Source: Solanum dulcamara (lineage: Eukaryota; Streptophyta; Magnoliopsida; Solanales; Solanaceae). Taken from it: DNA of 64,000 nucleotides. The stretch lies in the NCBI RefSeq assembly GCF_947179165.1, contig NC_077245.1, positions 16,028,740-16,092,739 of the forward strand. Reading direction: 5' to 3'. The position numbers and the translations under genes are program-made. Positions 23,640-36,652 of this stretch are shown here, one piece after another. Under the pieces are notes generated by a model that had not been told where the DNA came from, ran no database searches, and saw only the letters and a list, made by a program, of their open reading frames with translations. Within the stretch, counting starts at the first letter, position 1; each line of letters begins with the position of its first letter.

Positions 23640-24470
23640 AATTTATATCTCAAGTCTTCTGTTATTAAAAAGTGTGAGTTGGTACAGATGGTCAATCGCC
23701 ATGAAACTATTCCATTTTATTTACAATCTAATTAGTTGCTAAAAATTGAGTAATTTTTATTTAGTACTCTTTGCCTCAATTTATGTGAAGAGGCTCGGAA
23801 TTAGTACGAGGGTCAACAGATTTTATTTTGATTAAGAATTTGAGTATAGACTCTTCAAATAATTTAAAACAAAATTTATCAATTTGAAAATTACACAAAA
23901 AAAAATAAGAAGCAATATAGCTAATAGTTTCAAAAAATAAAATTATATTATTGCATGGTGTGTGTGTTGGAGGAGCATGGGTTTTGTGGGTTTGTGTGGG
24001 TGTGTGGATTAATTAGGATGACTCCTATTTAATTTGCCTCAGAAGATATGTAGATCGTAGTTTTCATAAAGGAAAAATGTCCCTACCATAATATTTACAT
24101 GAAAAAATATCTCGAGCACAAATAATCAGCCTTATGTGTTCTTAAATATGTAGGGATGACATCAAAGAGATAATACATAAATAATACGTAAAAGATTTTA
24201 TTAAAGTAATAACCGTGTGGGTCAATTCTTCTTAAATTTTGTTTGCGTTCACTGCTCAAGACGTAAAGGGAATTCATTGTAAATTTCAATTGTGGGTTAT
24301 CTTTGTTTATTAAAAAGCATATATAATATCCCTTATCACTGTTATTATTAAGAGAAACTAGCTAATTACACAAACATTTCTATCATATTTATTAATTTTC
24401 TTTATAATTTAAAATTATTCTATTTTATATTACTAACTAATAATTTCATGCCGTATTTAAAATTAAATAC
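23640..24470. other. AT-rich intergenic DNA
   Basis: No supported gene. It is shared with 62094-62880 in copy 2 apart from a deletion of about 36 bp at 62688. Confidence 0.5.
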
Positions 24471-24474
24471 ATCT

Positions 24475-24840
24475 AGACACATGCTGTTTGCTATCAGATA
24501 CACTGAAATAGAGATAGAGACAAGCGACAATAGAAGGAAGGAGGGCAATATTTGTCTATGTATCTCAGATACATGTGAATCACACTAGATACACACTAGA
24601 TACCTGTATATGTATGTATCTAGTGTGATTCGTATGTATCTGGGATACTAGATTCATTTATAAGAGAGTGGCGAGCGAAATGGGAGAGAGACGAGCAAGA
24701 TTTATCTATGTATCTCATATACATGTGAATCCACTTGGATATAGTGTATCTACAATAAATTATATCTGATTTTGACCTCATATATCCTGAGATCGATACA
24801 TGTATCTGGATGTATCTGGGCATGCCAAAATCTGATAAGA
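24475..24840. repeat. GTATCT/AGATAC-rich dyad repeat, copy 1
   Basis: About 365 bp dense in GTATCT and its complement, including TGTATCTCAGATACATGTGA and a mirrored block about 60 bp later (GTATCTAGTGTGATTCGTATG). Related GCGAG-rich phrases at about 24667 and 24690 repeat as well. It resembles an internally symmetrical non-autonomous repeat. I cannot define its ends or a target duplication. Copy 2: 62885-63240. Confidence 0.5.
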
Positions 24841-24949
24841 TTAATAATATTGCAAACTAGCATGTAGCTGAGTAATTAGCTCCTAAATTAGTGGATTTCT
24901 GTAAGTTGCCCTTCTCATTATTATCCTCCAAATATTTAGTCTTCAATTC

Positions 24950-26269
24950 AATTTTATTTGGCTAAGAAGCCATGTCATCAATCAATCATTTCATAAAGAC
25001 TCCCCTTCATAAACATTTACTTCATAACATTTATTGGAGTCAAACTTCATTTCAACTTTACTTTACCATAGGAAACTAGGTGGGTTCATTTCAAAAAGAC
25101 CTTCAAATACATTTAAAGGATACTTGTATGCATGAGAGTGATATGAATGCATCCAATCAAACATCTTAAAAACAACCCACCATATGCACTTTAAAACTAC
25201 CTTTCAAACCTTCATATAAGAACCTTGATAAAACATCCATTTCATGTAAATAAGAATCAACATAAGTCAATATAGGTAAATAAATTTCAAATATTCAAGA
25301 ATCTATGTATTTGGAATCGTAGTATGAAAATTCATAAAAACTCATCACTTGAAATTAAGAGTCAATATACATATATATCAATAGGAGTAAATAAACTTAA
25401 AATATACCTTAATCTATACATTTGGAACCATCATATAGAATCCCATAAGATTTCATCAATTAAAATTGAAATACTAACTTGAAAAAACATTTGGGCTCCA
25501 TGGGTGGAAGAACCCATGGATGAAAACCAACATACCTTAGAGAGGAATTTGAAGAAGAATTGAAGAAGTCTTGATGTTAGGACTTCAATTGGGAAGCTTG
25601 CATCCTTGAGTTTGAGAGAAAAGATTGGAGGGGGTGACTTGAGAGAGAGGAGGATGAAGTTTAGGGTTTTGGGGAGGTGAAAGACTAAAAAATGACCACC
25701 AAACACGTCCAAGTTCATATATATTTATTTAGGTAATAGTCCAAGATGCCCTTCATCAAAAAAATCTGAAAAACGAGCTCAAAACCCTACAGGTGCAATA
25801 GTGGCGCGTCTCACCAAATGTCAAACTACTGCAGGCTATATTGGGTGCTATAGTGGCGCTGGGCGCCACTCCTTCTCCAGGCCTAAAATCGTGCAGTGAT
25901 AGTCTATAGTAAAATTCTCACAACGTTTTACTCTAAACTCGGAATGATGCAAACTTGGTGGAGTTGGAAAGAGAATTCAAATACCTTTAATTTGGTAGGT
26001 CATGGAACAGCTAATTCCCTATATAATAAGAGATATGAGCATTTGAAGTTGACCCTATTCCGGACTTATACGAAAACTTAGCCGATGGAAATTGTTTGGA
26101 CATGGCTTGGTGTTAGAGATCCCTTATGACCCTAAAACACATCTAATATACTTCAAATACTTAGAAATTGATCCTAAATCATAAAAACAACTATAAGTCA
26201 TCGAATTCGATCATATTCACATATGAAGAATGGTTTGGATCTTGGTGTAGAAATATTTGGGGTGTTACA
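24950..26269 (-). repeat. LTR-like repeat C (partial)
   Basis: The plus strand ends TTTGGGGTGTTACA at 26269, like the minus-oriented ends of families A and B. It holds an AAACTAGGTGGGTTC block (about 25073) and an ACAACCCACCAT block (about 25173) that resemble parts of the family-B LTR, but the rest has diverged. The left end is not clear. Copy 2 includes it from about 63370 to the window end. GGCGC/GCGCC arms at 25854-25866 form a short GC-rich dyad. Confidence 0.5.
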
Positions 26270-27217
26270 GTTGGGCTCCTTTTGATGATAACTTTACATT
26301 CTTGATAGTGGAAAAATTATTTTGGAGTTGGAATTTGAGTGGAATTGTCTGGTTAGAGGTGTTCGCGTGCGGTTTCGGCTATCGAGTTAGGTTTGGCTAT
26401 CCCTCTTTGAGATTGGAGTTGGTAAATTAGTTATTCTTATGTTAAAGACTATAGGATGGGATCATATCATGATTGGATCGATTGTTGTATTGTTATGCCC
26501 ATAAGGGGAACTTTACTTGTTGTGCTTGCTCATGAAATTGCTCCATATCACTGATTTGAGACCTATCTTTTGAAAAATAAAATGCTTCTGAAAAGTAAAA
26601 TGATTTGCGAAATGAGATACTTTGTGAAATGATTTGAGAAATGAAATACTTGTGAAATACTTTGTGAAATGAAATGCGTTGAGGCCTGAAATAATTAGAG
26701 AAATGAGATATTTTGTGAAATGAATTGCGATGAGGAATGAGATATTTTGAACAATGAAATACTTGAGGAGAATTGCGGTTTGTGGCCTTTCTTGAGAACT
26801 AAAGAGATTTTTCAAAGGAGTGTTTCTTGTTTTAAAATTTGTTTCTTCCCATTGATTTTTAAGAGGGTGTTTATCATAAAATTGGAGTTTTGAGAACTTG
26901 TTCACTTTGAGGTTTGTATTGAGTTGATTGTACTCCTCTAATTGTGTTATTGACATACATTCATCCTCATACATTCATATCAGGGAACATGAAAAGTAAG
27001 ATTGTGGCAACAACTTCTTGTAAGAAAATGAAACATCTTAAAAAAAACCTTGACCACGAGTTAAGTGGCAAGGTGGATGAGATATTGATATCATGAGTCC
27101 TTGACCATGAGCCAAGTGGCAAGGTAGTTGATACTTTGTGATTGAGGTGTATGGTCTGCGAGGTCCCCATGGATCGTGTCTGGTAGCTCTCCTCGGCAAG
27201 TGTATACGATAGGCTGT
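26270..27217 (+). repeat. Repeat D, left part
   Basis: Non-coding. It carries a degenerate array of GAAATGAGATACTTTGTGAAATG-like phrases (26570-26770, about 12-24 bp periodic) and two copies of a CCTTGACCA(C/T)GAG...AAGTGGCAAGGT phrase (27048 and 27101). This is typical of Solanaceae LTR/UTR sequence. It is interrupted at 27222 by the plus-strand family-A element and resumes at 36648. Confidence 0.45.
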
Positions 27218-27222
27218 GCGAC

Positions 27223-29418
27223 TGTAACAACCCCTAAAATGTTGTATGTCGGTATTTCAATTCTCGATGAAAATAATACAGCCTCTATATTTTGGGAATA
27301 ACTTTTCATAGGTTGTTCCAAATTAGGTGATTCAAATTTTTGGGTAATAACAACATCCTTACCTACAACTTTCATGAAGAACATAACTTCAAATTCGGAG
27401 TATAAGTAGGTCAAATAATTAATCTTTGCAAGATATAGTGTTGTGACGGAATTGAGTGTTGATAGAAAAAAAATAATATCTCACTGTAGGTTGCTCCAAA
27501 TTGGTTGATTCTTGAACGATATGAAACTAGACTTCCATATCTACAATTCTTATGAATAAACCAAATATTAATAAGGAATTTATCTTATTCAAACGTAGCT
27601 TCGAAAAAGAGTATTCTGTTAAAAAGAACTCATCTTACCTACCATGGAAATATCTAGATGCATTTGACATCATGCATGACATAAATTGTCCTCCATTTAA
27701 CATCATCCATGACATCAATATATTCCATTAAATTTTTAGATTTTTCTTTATAATTATTTTATTTATTGTTAGGTCCCTCTTTCCCACCTATAAATACCCA
27801 CCTTATTTCCTCATTTTATTCATCAAGCTTTCTTAAGCATTTCTTCTCTCTATATACTTCTTCTCAAATATAGTTTTAGTTTTAGTAGTATAAAAATACT
27901 ACTCTGGTGATTCTTATACTCCGGGTAGTACACAAAACGCTCTGACGAGAAGAAAAGGCTAGGGATCCAAGAGTGTTCCAATTCGGAGTAAACCTTCGGA
28001 TTTAAGGTATGTAAGACTTTCATAGCATTGGATTGAGTTCGTCCATGCGCCCAATATTTAAATTTATTATAATTGAGTTATAGTTGAGTTTTATCCAAAT
28101 CTTGAATTCTAGATGAATTAATTTTTCTTCTATTGAGTTTGATATATTTATGCATTAATATTATTATTATTGTTATCTCTCATATTATTGGAATTATTGT
28201 TCATGGCTACTTTCCCATGAATCCTAATTGATTTGATGTTTATGAATATTTTTTACATATGTTTTGAGTAAAGATGTTGGCTTTTTATTATTTTCATTGT
28301 TAAAAGAAAGTTATATGAATTAATACTATATATGTATTTTATTGAGTTTTAAAATAGCATAAGAGTTGAGTTTGAATGAATTTGAGCAAATGGTAGTTTG
28401 AGCAAGATATTTTGATGACATGTAAATGATGTTTTTGGAAGTATAATGATTGATGAACATGAAATGAGATGAGTTTGATGATTTAAATTAAAGTCCAATG
28501 AGACTAGATGATGAGTTTGATGATTTAAATTAAAGTCCAATGAGACTAGATGATGAGTTTAATATGAGCACATATTTTGGGAGTAGTATTGACCATCGAG
28601 TTGGGTAAGAGTTTAATTGATTCAAACCCTAGAACTACGTAGCCAGCGTAGGTTGGAGGCTATGACTCTTAAGTCCCAAAAAGAGGACTTTGATGAGTGG
28701 ATCCAAGATGGTGATGTCCTTTACCCTGGCAAGGTATTGGATGGATGTGGCAACGACATCGCTTCGTTGTATCATCGCTAGCTCATAAGTGATGGTTGTC
28801 GGTTAGAGAAACTCCCAACTGAGTAAGCATTGCTTATTACTATTATTTTTATTATTATATTTTAAACTTGCATTACATATTCATGTTGAGATGATGTTGA
28901 GTTCTGAGCTGAGTTTTCTTGAGAGGAGTTTCTTGATATCTGTCCTTACCTTCTTGCCATTTTACATACTCGTACATTCCACGTACTGACGTCATTTGAC
29001 CTGCATCGTCTTATGATGCAGATACAGGTGTTAGAGATCCTCAATAGACGCATCGTTAAAGATCATTTCTTTTCAGCTATTTGGTGAGTCCTTCTTGTAT
29101 TCGAAGGAACTCCTTATCCTTTTATTATTGTTGAGTGTGATGTTTCTTTTGAGGTAGCCATGGACATGACATTGGCACCATCTAAGAGTATTAGAGGCAT
29201 CATAGACAGAGTCTGATGATGTAATCGGAGTAGTTCTCCTTAGAAACTACTTCTTATAAAAATTATCTACTTTTCCTTTGATTATGACAAGCCCACATTA
29301 GTATTCTTAAGTCTTCCGCTGATGAATAAATAAGAAATGAGACCAAGTGGTTCTCTCGGAAGCCAGAAATGGTTTCTGAGTGCCGGCCACGCCTAGGGTA
29401 CCCTCTCGGGGCATGACA
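27223..29418 (+). repeat. Family-A 5' LTR, with 42-bp tandem duplication
   Basis: A 2196-bp LTR, longer than its 2157-bp partner mainly because of a 42-bp tandem duplication at 28468-28551. It starts TGTAACAACCCCTAAAATG and ends CTCGGGGCATGACA. TATAAATA at 27789-27796; TGACGTCA at 28987-28994. Confidence 0.95.
28468..28551 (+). repeat. 42-bp tandem duplication inside the 5' LTR
   Basis: Units 28468-28509 and 28510-28551 are identical. The 3' LTR and the minus-strand LTRs have one unit, so the duplication happened after insertion. Confidence 0.95.
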
Positions 29419-29422
29419 AACT

Positions 29423-29434
29423 TGGTATCAGAGC
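29423..29434 (+). other. Primer-binding site (tRNA-iMet)
   Basis: TGGTATCAGAGC, four bases after the 5' LTR. Confidence 0.94.
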
Positions 29435-29635
29435 ACAGAGTTCAAGAGTCCTAGGGTGTCTATGAAGCCGTGTCTAGTAGAGTCTTTTTTATGGGTATGT
29501 CGTGCACCACACTTATAATCAGGAAGCTATAGGACATTAGGAATTATTTCACTTCTTTCATAATCTGAGTTCGTGCGATAGAGTTTAACTCTATAAAAGC
29601 TTTCTTTCTAATTTGTGTGTTTACATGTTTCAGAC

Positions 29636-30902
29636 ATGCCTCCTAAACGTTCGGCTAGTTAGAGGAACGCTGCCAGTACTGAGGTTCCACAGTCAGTAAT
29701 GCCTCCACGGAGAACTAGGGGCCGACCTGCAAGGTCTACTGAGGTACCCCAAGTACCTACTGTTCAGACCACTCCTACTTCTGAGGAAGATTTTCGAGGA
29801 GCGATTGCTATGCTCACCCAGTTGGTGGCTGCTTGAAATAGTAGCCAAAGTTCACCAACTCCTAGCTCTAGTTATCAAGATCCGTCTGCTCCCACAAGGA
29901 TCAGAGATTTTCTGAGAATGAATCCACCGGTCTTCATGGATTCTAACGTTGATGAAGACCCCCAAAATTTCATTGATGAGATGTGGAAGATACTAAAAGC
30001 GATGCATGCTACAGAGATCGAGGGGGTTGAGTTGGTGTCTTATCAACTCAAGGATGTGGCAAATGTCTGGTATAACCAGTGGGAAGAAAGTAGAGGTGAG
30101 GATGCAGAGCTTGCTCTTTGGGATGAGTTTGAAAGAGCATTTCTTGATAACTTCTTTCCCCAAGAGCTACGTGAAGCAAAAATTGAGGAGTTTGTGAACC
30201 TCAAGAAAGAGAGTATGACTGTGAAAGAGTATAGTTTGAAGTTTATTCAATTGTCCAAATATGCCCCAGAAATAATTCCTCATATGAGGTCTAAGATGAG
30301 GAAGTTTGTCTCTGGCCTATGCAAATATGTAAAGAAAGAATGTAAGACAATGCTAATGATTTCTGACATGGATTTTTCTAGATTGATGGTGTATGCTCAG
30401 AAGGTTGAGGATGACAAGAAAAAGGAACGAGAAGAACACCTAAGCAAGAAGGTTAAGTCTGCTGGGCATGAGAATGAGCAGAAGCAAGGGAAGGGTAACA
30501 ATTCTTTCTTTCAGAAAAGGTCTTCCAATTATGCACCTTCCCCAACAAATGCTTTTACACCTAATACCAGGTATGATCAGAGATCTCTAAGTCACCAAAA
30601 CTTTCGATCTCAAGGTTCTCAGTTCCAATTAAGTATGGCTCAAGGTTCTAGAGGAAAACCGCCATGTGCTAGATGTGAGAGGCTCCATTTGGGAAAGTGT
30701 CGTGTGGGAACCAATGCTTGCTACGGATGTGGAAAGATAGGTCACTTCCAGAATGAGTGTCCTTCAAAAAGGCAGGGAGATGGAAGTAGTAGAGCTCAGT
30801 TTTCTACTGCAGCTCCACAGAATAGAGGTAATCATAGAGGTGCAGCTTCAAGTGCAGGTGGGGGAACCAACCGTCTGTATGCTATGGGTAGTCGCCAAGA
30901 CC
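29636..30902 (+). pseudogene. Family-A gag (plus-strand element)
   Basis: It starts at the MPP codon at 29636. Nonsense codons lie at 29660-29662 and at about 29834, then the frame is open from the capsid domain through both zinc motifs. The first motif reads CARCERLHLGKC and the CCHC knuckle CYGCGKIGHFQNEC. At the gag-protease boundary it keeps Gln (RQDQENAPD) where both units of the minus-strand array have a stop, and runs on into protease. Confidence 0.92.
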
Positions 30903-33900
30903 AAGAGAATGCACCCGATGTTGTTACTGGTATACTCCGAGTCCTTTCTTTTGATGTGTATGCATTACTTGATCCGGGTGCTACATTATCTTTTGTGACT
31001 CCTTACTTGGCTAGTAAATTTGAGATCCTTCCTTAGTGTCTTCTTGAGCCTTTCAGTGTGTCTACTCCTGTTGGTGATTCTATCTTAGCTGAGAGGGTCT
31101 ATAGAAATTGTACTGTGTCAATCCATCATAGGGATACCATGGCTGACTTAGTTGAGTTGGACATGGTTGATTTTGATGTGATTCTTGGTATGGGCTGGCT
31201 TTATTCTTGTTATGCTTTAGTTGATTGTAGGACCCAAATTGTCAAGTTTCAATTTCCAAACGAGCCTATCTTAGAGTGGAAGGGGAATTCTGTAGTGCCT
31301 AGGGGTAAATTTATTTCCTACCTTAAGGCCAGAAAATTAATCTCCAAGGGATGTATATATCATATAGTTCGAGTCAAAAATATTAATGATCAGACTCTAT
31401 CTCTTGAGTCAGTTCCCATTATGAATGAGTTTCCTGACGTCTTTCCTGAGGATCTACCCGGAATCCCTCCTGATAGAGAGATAAACTTTGGTATTGATGT
31501 CCTTCCTGATACACAACCTATCTCCATTCCTCCTTATAGGATGGCTCCTGCTAAGTTGAAAGAGTTGAAAGAACAATTGAAAGACCTCCTAGATAAGGGG
31601 TTTATTAGGCCAAGTGTCTCACCTTGGGGCGCTCCTGTCCTATTAGTGCGAAAAAAAGATGGGTTCCTTAGAATGTGCATTGATTACCGACAAATAAATA
31701 AGGTCACCATTAAAAACAAGTACCCTCTCCCCAGAATAGATGATTTATTTGACCAACTTCAGGGTGCCACATGTTTCTCTAAGATAGACCTCAGAACAGG
31801 CTATCACCAGTTGAAAGTGAGAGAATGTGATATCCCGAAGACGGCTTTTCGAACCCTCTATGGTCATTTTGAGTTTCTTGTTATGTCCTTTGGATTGACA
31901 AATGCTCTAGCATCTTTTATGGACCTCATGAACCGAGTATTCAAGCCATACCTAGATACGTTTGTAATTGTCTTCATCGATGATATTTTGGTCTACTCTA
32001 GAAGTAAGAGTGAGCATGTTAATCACCTTAGGATTGTCCTTCAAACTCTTAAGGAGAAGGAGTTGTATGCTAAGTTTTCAAAGTGTGAGTTTTGGCTTGA
32101 GTCTGTAGCATTCCTAGGTCATATAATATCTGGGGATGGAATCCAAATTGATACTCAAAAGATTGAGGCAGTTAAGAACTGGCCCCGACCCACCTCTCCA
32201 ACTCATATAAGAAGTTTCTTAGGTTTGGCTGGTTACTACAGGAGGTTTGTTGAGGGATTTTCATCCCTATCCTCACCATTGACTAAGCTGACTCAGAAGA
32301 AGGCTAAGTTTCAATGGTCTAATTCTTGTGAGAAAATTTTCAAGAGTTGAAATATAGATTGACTACTGCTCCAGTACTATCCATACCTCATGGAACAGAT
32401 GGTTTTGTAATCTATTGTGATGCTTCAAGAGTTGGGTTGGGATGTGTATTGATGCAGAAAGGTAAGGTCATTGCCTATGCCTCCAAGCAGCTTAAGACTC
32501 ATAGAGGAACTACCCCACTCATGACCTTGAGTTGGTAGCTGTGGTATTTGCTCTTAAGATTTGGCGTCACTATCTTTATGGTGTACATGTGGATGTGTTC
32601 ACATACCATAAGAGCTTACAGTATGTATTCAGCTAGAAGAAGATGAATTTGAGGCAAAGGAGATGGCTAGAGTTGCTCAAGGATTATGACATGAGCATTC
32701 TCTATCACCCAAGTAAAGCAAATGTAGTTGCTGATGCTCTTAGCAGGTTATCTATGGGGAGTACAACTCATGTGGAAGAGGAAAAAAAGGAGTTGGCAAA
32801 GGAAGTGCATATACTTGCGCATTTGGGAGTTCAACTTATTGACTCTAGTGAGGGTGGTACAATAGTACAAAATGGAGCTGAATCCTCTCTAGTTGCAGAG
32901 GTGAAAGAAAAGCAAGATCAGGATCCCATTCTTATTCAACTGAAGGATGAGGTTCACAAGTAGAAGGTAATGGCTTTTACCAAAGGGGGAGATGGAGTGT
33001 TGAGATATCAAGAAAGATTATATGTTCCAAGTATTGATGGTATTAGGGAGAGAATCATGAAAGAAGCCCATAATTCTAAGTATTCCATCCATCCAAGTTC
33101 AACAAAGATGTATCATGACTTGAGAGAAGTATACTGGTGGAGTGGAATGAAGAGAGATATAGCAGAGTTTGTGTCCAAGTGCCCTAATTGCCAACAAGTT
33201 AAAGTTGAGCACCAAAGGCCTTGTGAGTGGCTCAAAATATAGAGATCCCGGAATAGAAGTGGGAAATGATCAATATGGACTTCATTACCGGTTTACCACG
33301 AACTCGCAAACAACATGACTCTATTTGGGTGATTGTGGATAGGATGACTAAATCGGCCCATTTCTTGCCGGTTAAGACTACGAACACTGCAGAGGATTAT
33401 GCCAAACTGTATCTTAGATAGATTGTTAGACTGCATGGAGTTCCTTTGTCTATCATCTCTGATAGGGGAGCTCAATTTACTGCTCACTTTTGGAAGTCAT
33501 TCCAGAAGGGCTTGGGTTCAAGAGTGAACCTTAGTACTGCTTTTCATCCGCAAACAGATGGCCAGGTAGAGCGTACGATACAGACTTTGGAGGATATGTT
33601 AAGAGCCTGTGTCATTGACTTCAAAGGTAATTGGCATGATCATTTACCTCTTATTGAGTTTGCATACAATAATAGTTTCCATTCGAGTATTCAAATGGCT
33701 CCTTATGAAGCTTTGTATGGGAGGAGATGTAGATCACCAATTGGTTGGTTTGAAGTTGGTGAAGCTGAGTTGATTGGACCAGACTTGGTTCACCAAGCTA
33801 TGGAGAAGGTGAAAACCATACAAGAGAGGTTAAGGACTGCTCAAAGTCGCCAAAAATCCTACACTGATGTTAGAAAAAGAGATTTGGAGTTCGAAGTGTA

Positions 33901-34360
33901 CGATTGGGTATACTTGAAAGTTTTACCCATGAAGGGTGTGATGAGATTTGGAAAGAAAGGGAAGCTTAGTCCCCGCTACATTGGTCCTTATCAGATTATG
34001 AGAAGGGTAGGTAACATAGCCTATGAATTGGAGTTGCCTCCAGAATTAGTTGTTATTCATCCTGTGTTTCACATCTCTATGCTTAAGAAGTGTTTGGGAG
34101 ATCCTTCACTTGTTGTCCCAGCTGAGAGCATTGGGGTGAAAGAGAGTTTGAGTTATGAAAAGATTCCAGTTCAAATTCTTGATCGTCAGGTTTGCAAATT
34201 AAGAACTAAGGAAGTGGCATCTGTCAAAGCCCTATGGCGAAATCAATTTGTTGAAGAGACTACATGGGAAGCTGAAGAAGATATGAAGGCTAACTATCCT
34301 CATTTATTTATGCCTTCTGATGACGATATTCAAGGTAATATTCCTTACTTCTACCTTTGA
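30903..34360 (+). pseudogene. Family-A pol (plus-strand element)
   Basis: Protease ([10 protein letters not shown]) is cut by a stop at 31034-31036. The RT core is open from 31058 with motif [13 protein letters not shown] and catalytic FIDDILVYS both kept. One-base deletions follow near 32335 and 32500 (RNase H) and near 33226 (integrase linker). Stops lie at about 32634, 32961, 33255 and 33419. RNase H reads TYHKSLQY, with Tyr in place of the catalytic Asp, as in the minus-strand element. The integrase core SIISDRGAQF and GQVERTIQ, and the chromodomain-like end (ILDRQVCKLRTKE...TWEAEEDM), lie in 33446-34360. Clearly dead. Confidence 0.93.
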
Positions 34361-34477
34361 GTCAATGTTTATTCTTGAGTTTGAGTCATTGACCATTTGA
34401 GTATCGGAGTTGATGTATTGATGATATACATTCTTTATGTCTCCTATTTTCATCTTCATTTGAGGACGAATGATCCC

Positions 34478-34486
34478 AAGGGGGAG
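34478..34486 (+). other. Polypurine tract (plus-strand element)
   Basis: AAGGGGGAG followed by ATAT and the 3' LTR. Confidence 0.85.
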
Positions 34487-34490
34487 ATAT

Positions 34491-36647
34491 TGTAACAACC
34501 CCTAAAATGTTGTATGTCGGTATTTCAATTCTCGATGAAAATAATACAGCCTCTGTATTTTGGGAATAACTTTTCATAGATGGGTCGAAATTAGGTAATT
34601 CAAATTTCTGGGTAATCATAACATCCTTACCTACAACTTTCAAGAAGAACATAACTTCAAATTCGGAGTATAAGTAGGTCAAATAAATTATTCTTTGCAA
34701 GATATAGTGCTGTGATAGAATTGAGTGTTGATAGAAGAAAATTAATATCTCAATGTAGGTTCCTCCAAATTGGTTGATTCTTGAACGATATGAAACTAGA
34801 CTTCCATATCTACAATTCTTATGAATAAACCAAATATTAATAAGGAATTTATCTTATTCAAACGTAGCTTCGAAAAAGAGTATTCTGTTAAAAATAACTC
34901 ATCTTATCTACCATGGAAACATCTAGATGCATTTGACATCATGCATGACATAAATTGTCCTCCATTTAACATCATCCATGACATCAATATATTCCATTAA
35001 ATATTCAGATTTTTCTTTATAATTATTTTATTTATTGTTAGGTCCCTCTTTCCCACCTATAAATACCCACCTTATTTCCTCATTTTATTCATCAAGCTTT
35101 CTTAAGCATTTCTTCTCTCTATCTACTTCTTCTCAAATATAGTTTTAGTTTTAATAGTATAAAAATACTACTATGGTGATTCTTATACTCCGGGTAGTAC
35201 ACAAAATGCTCCGACGAGAAGAAAAGGCTAGGGATCCAAGAGTGTTCCAATTCGGAGTAAACCTTCGGATTTAAGGTATGTAAGGCTTTCATAGCATTGG
35301 ATTGAGTTCGTCCATGCGCCCAATATTTAAATTTATTATAATTGAGTTATAGTTGAGTTTTATCCAAATCTTGAATTCTAGATGAATTAATTCTTCTTCT
35401 ATTGAGTTTGATATATTTATGCATTAATATTATTATTATTGTTATCTCTCATATTATTGGAATTATTGTTCATGGCTACTTTCCCATGAATCCTAATTGA
35501 TTTGATGTTCATGAATATTTTTTACATATGTTTTGAGTAAAGATGTTGGCTTTTTATTATTTTCATTGATAAAAAGAAAGTTATATGAATTAATACTATA
35601 TATGTATTTTATTGAGTTTTAAAAGAGCATAAGAGTTGAGTTTGAATGAATTTGAGAAAATGATATTTTGAGCAAGATATTTTGATGACATGTAAATGAT
35701 ATTTTTGGAAGTATAATGATTGATGAACATGAAATGAGATGAGTTTGATAATTTAAATTAAAGTCCAATGAGACTAGATGATGAGTTTAATATGAGCACA
35801 TATTTTGGGAGTAGTATTGAGCACTGAGTTGGGTAAGAGTTTAATTGACTCAAACCCCAGAACTACATAGCCAGCGTAGGATGGAGGCTATGCCTCTTAA
35901 GTCCCAAAAAGAGGACTTTGATGAGTGGATCCAATATGGTGATGTCCTTTACCCTGGCAAGGTATTGGATGGATGTGGCAATGACATCGCTTCGTTGTAT
36001 CATCGCTAGCTCATAAGTGATGTTTGTCGGTTAGAGAAACTCCCAACTAAGTAAGCATTGCTTATTACTATTATTTTTATTATTATATTTTAAACTTGCA
36101 TTACATATTCATGTTGAGATGATGTTGAGTTCTGAGCTGAGTTTTCTTGAGAGGAGTTTCTTGATATCTGTCCTTACCTTCTTGCCATTTTACATACTCG
36201 TACATTCCACGTACTGACGTCATTCGACCTGCATTATCTTATGATGCAGATACAGGTGTTAGAGATCCTCAATAGACGCATCGTTGAAGATCATTTCGTT
36301 TCAGCTATTTGGTGAGTCCTTCTTGTATTCGAAGGAACTCCTTATCCTTTTATTATTGTTGAGTGTGATGTTTCTTTTGAGGTAGCCATGGACATGTCAT
36401 TGACACAATCTAAGAGTATTAGAGGCATCATAGACAGAGTCTGATGATGTAATCCGAGTAGTTCTCCTTATAAACTACTTCTTATAAAAATTATCTATTT
36501 TTCCTTTGATTATGACTAGCCCACATTAGTATTTCTTAAGTCTTCCGCTGATGAATAATTAAGAAATGAGACCAAGTGGTTCTCTCGGAAGCCAGAAATG
36601 GTTTCTGAGTGCTGGCCACGCCTAGGGTACCCTCTCGGGGTGTGACA
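34491..36647 (+). repeat. Family-A 3' LTR
   Basis: A 2157-bp LTR with TATAAATA at 35058-35065 and TGACGTCA at 36215-36222. It ends GGGGTGTGACA, followed by the GCGAC duplication. Confidence 0.95.
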
Positions 36648-36652
36648 GCGAC

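Larger units (their letters stand above)
1..25588 (+). repeat. Segmental duplication, copy 1
   Basis: Bases 1-5403 and 18782-25588 match 43186-57849 and 57850-64000 in the same order and orientation with scattered point changes. The family-A insertion at 5404-18776 interrupts copy 1 only. The left edge is cut by the window start. The right edge is at least 25588, because copy 2 is still matching when the window ends. The match covers intergenic DNA, repeats and small genes, so this is a duplicated chromosomal segment and not one transposon family. Confidence 0.93.
27223..36647 (+). mobile_element. Family-A full-length retrotransposon, plus strand
   Basis: A 9425-bp element with TG...CA ends and perfect 5-bp target duplications GCGAC (27218-27222 and 36648-36652). 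5' LTR 27223-29418, primer site 29423-29434, gag-pol 29636-34360, purine tract 34478-34486, 3' LTR 34491-36647. It is structurally complete but its coding region is badly decayed. It is inserted in repeat D, in the opposite orientation to the array at 5404-18776. Confidence 0.97.

Noticed and set aside
29423..29434. tRNA-Met-like sequence beside LTRs
   Set aside because: Only the 12-base primer-binding complement is present at each site. There is no tRNA gene body.
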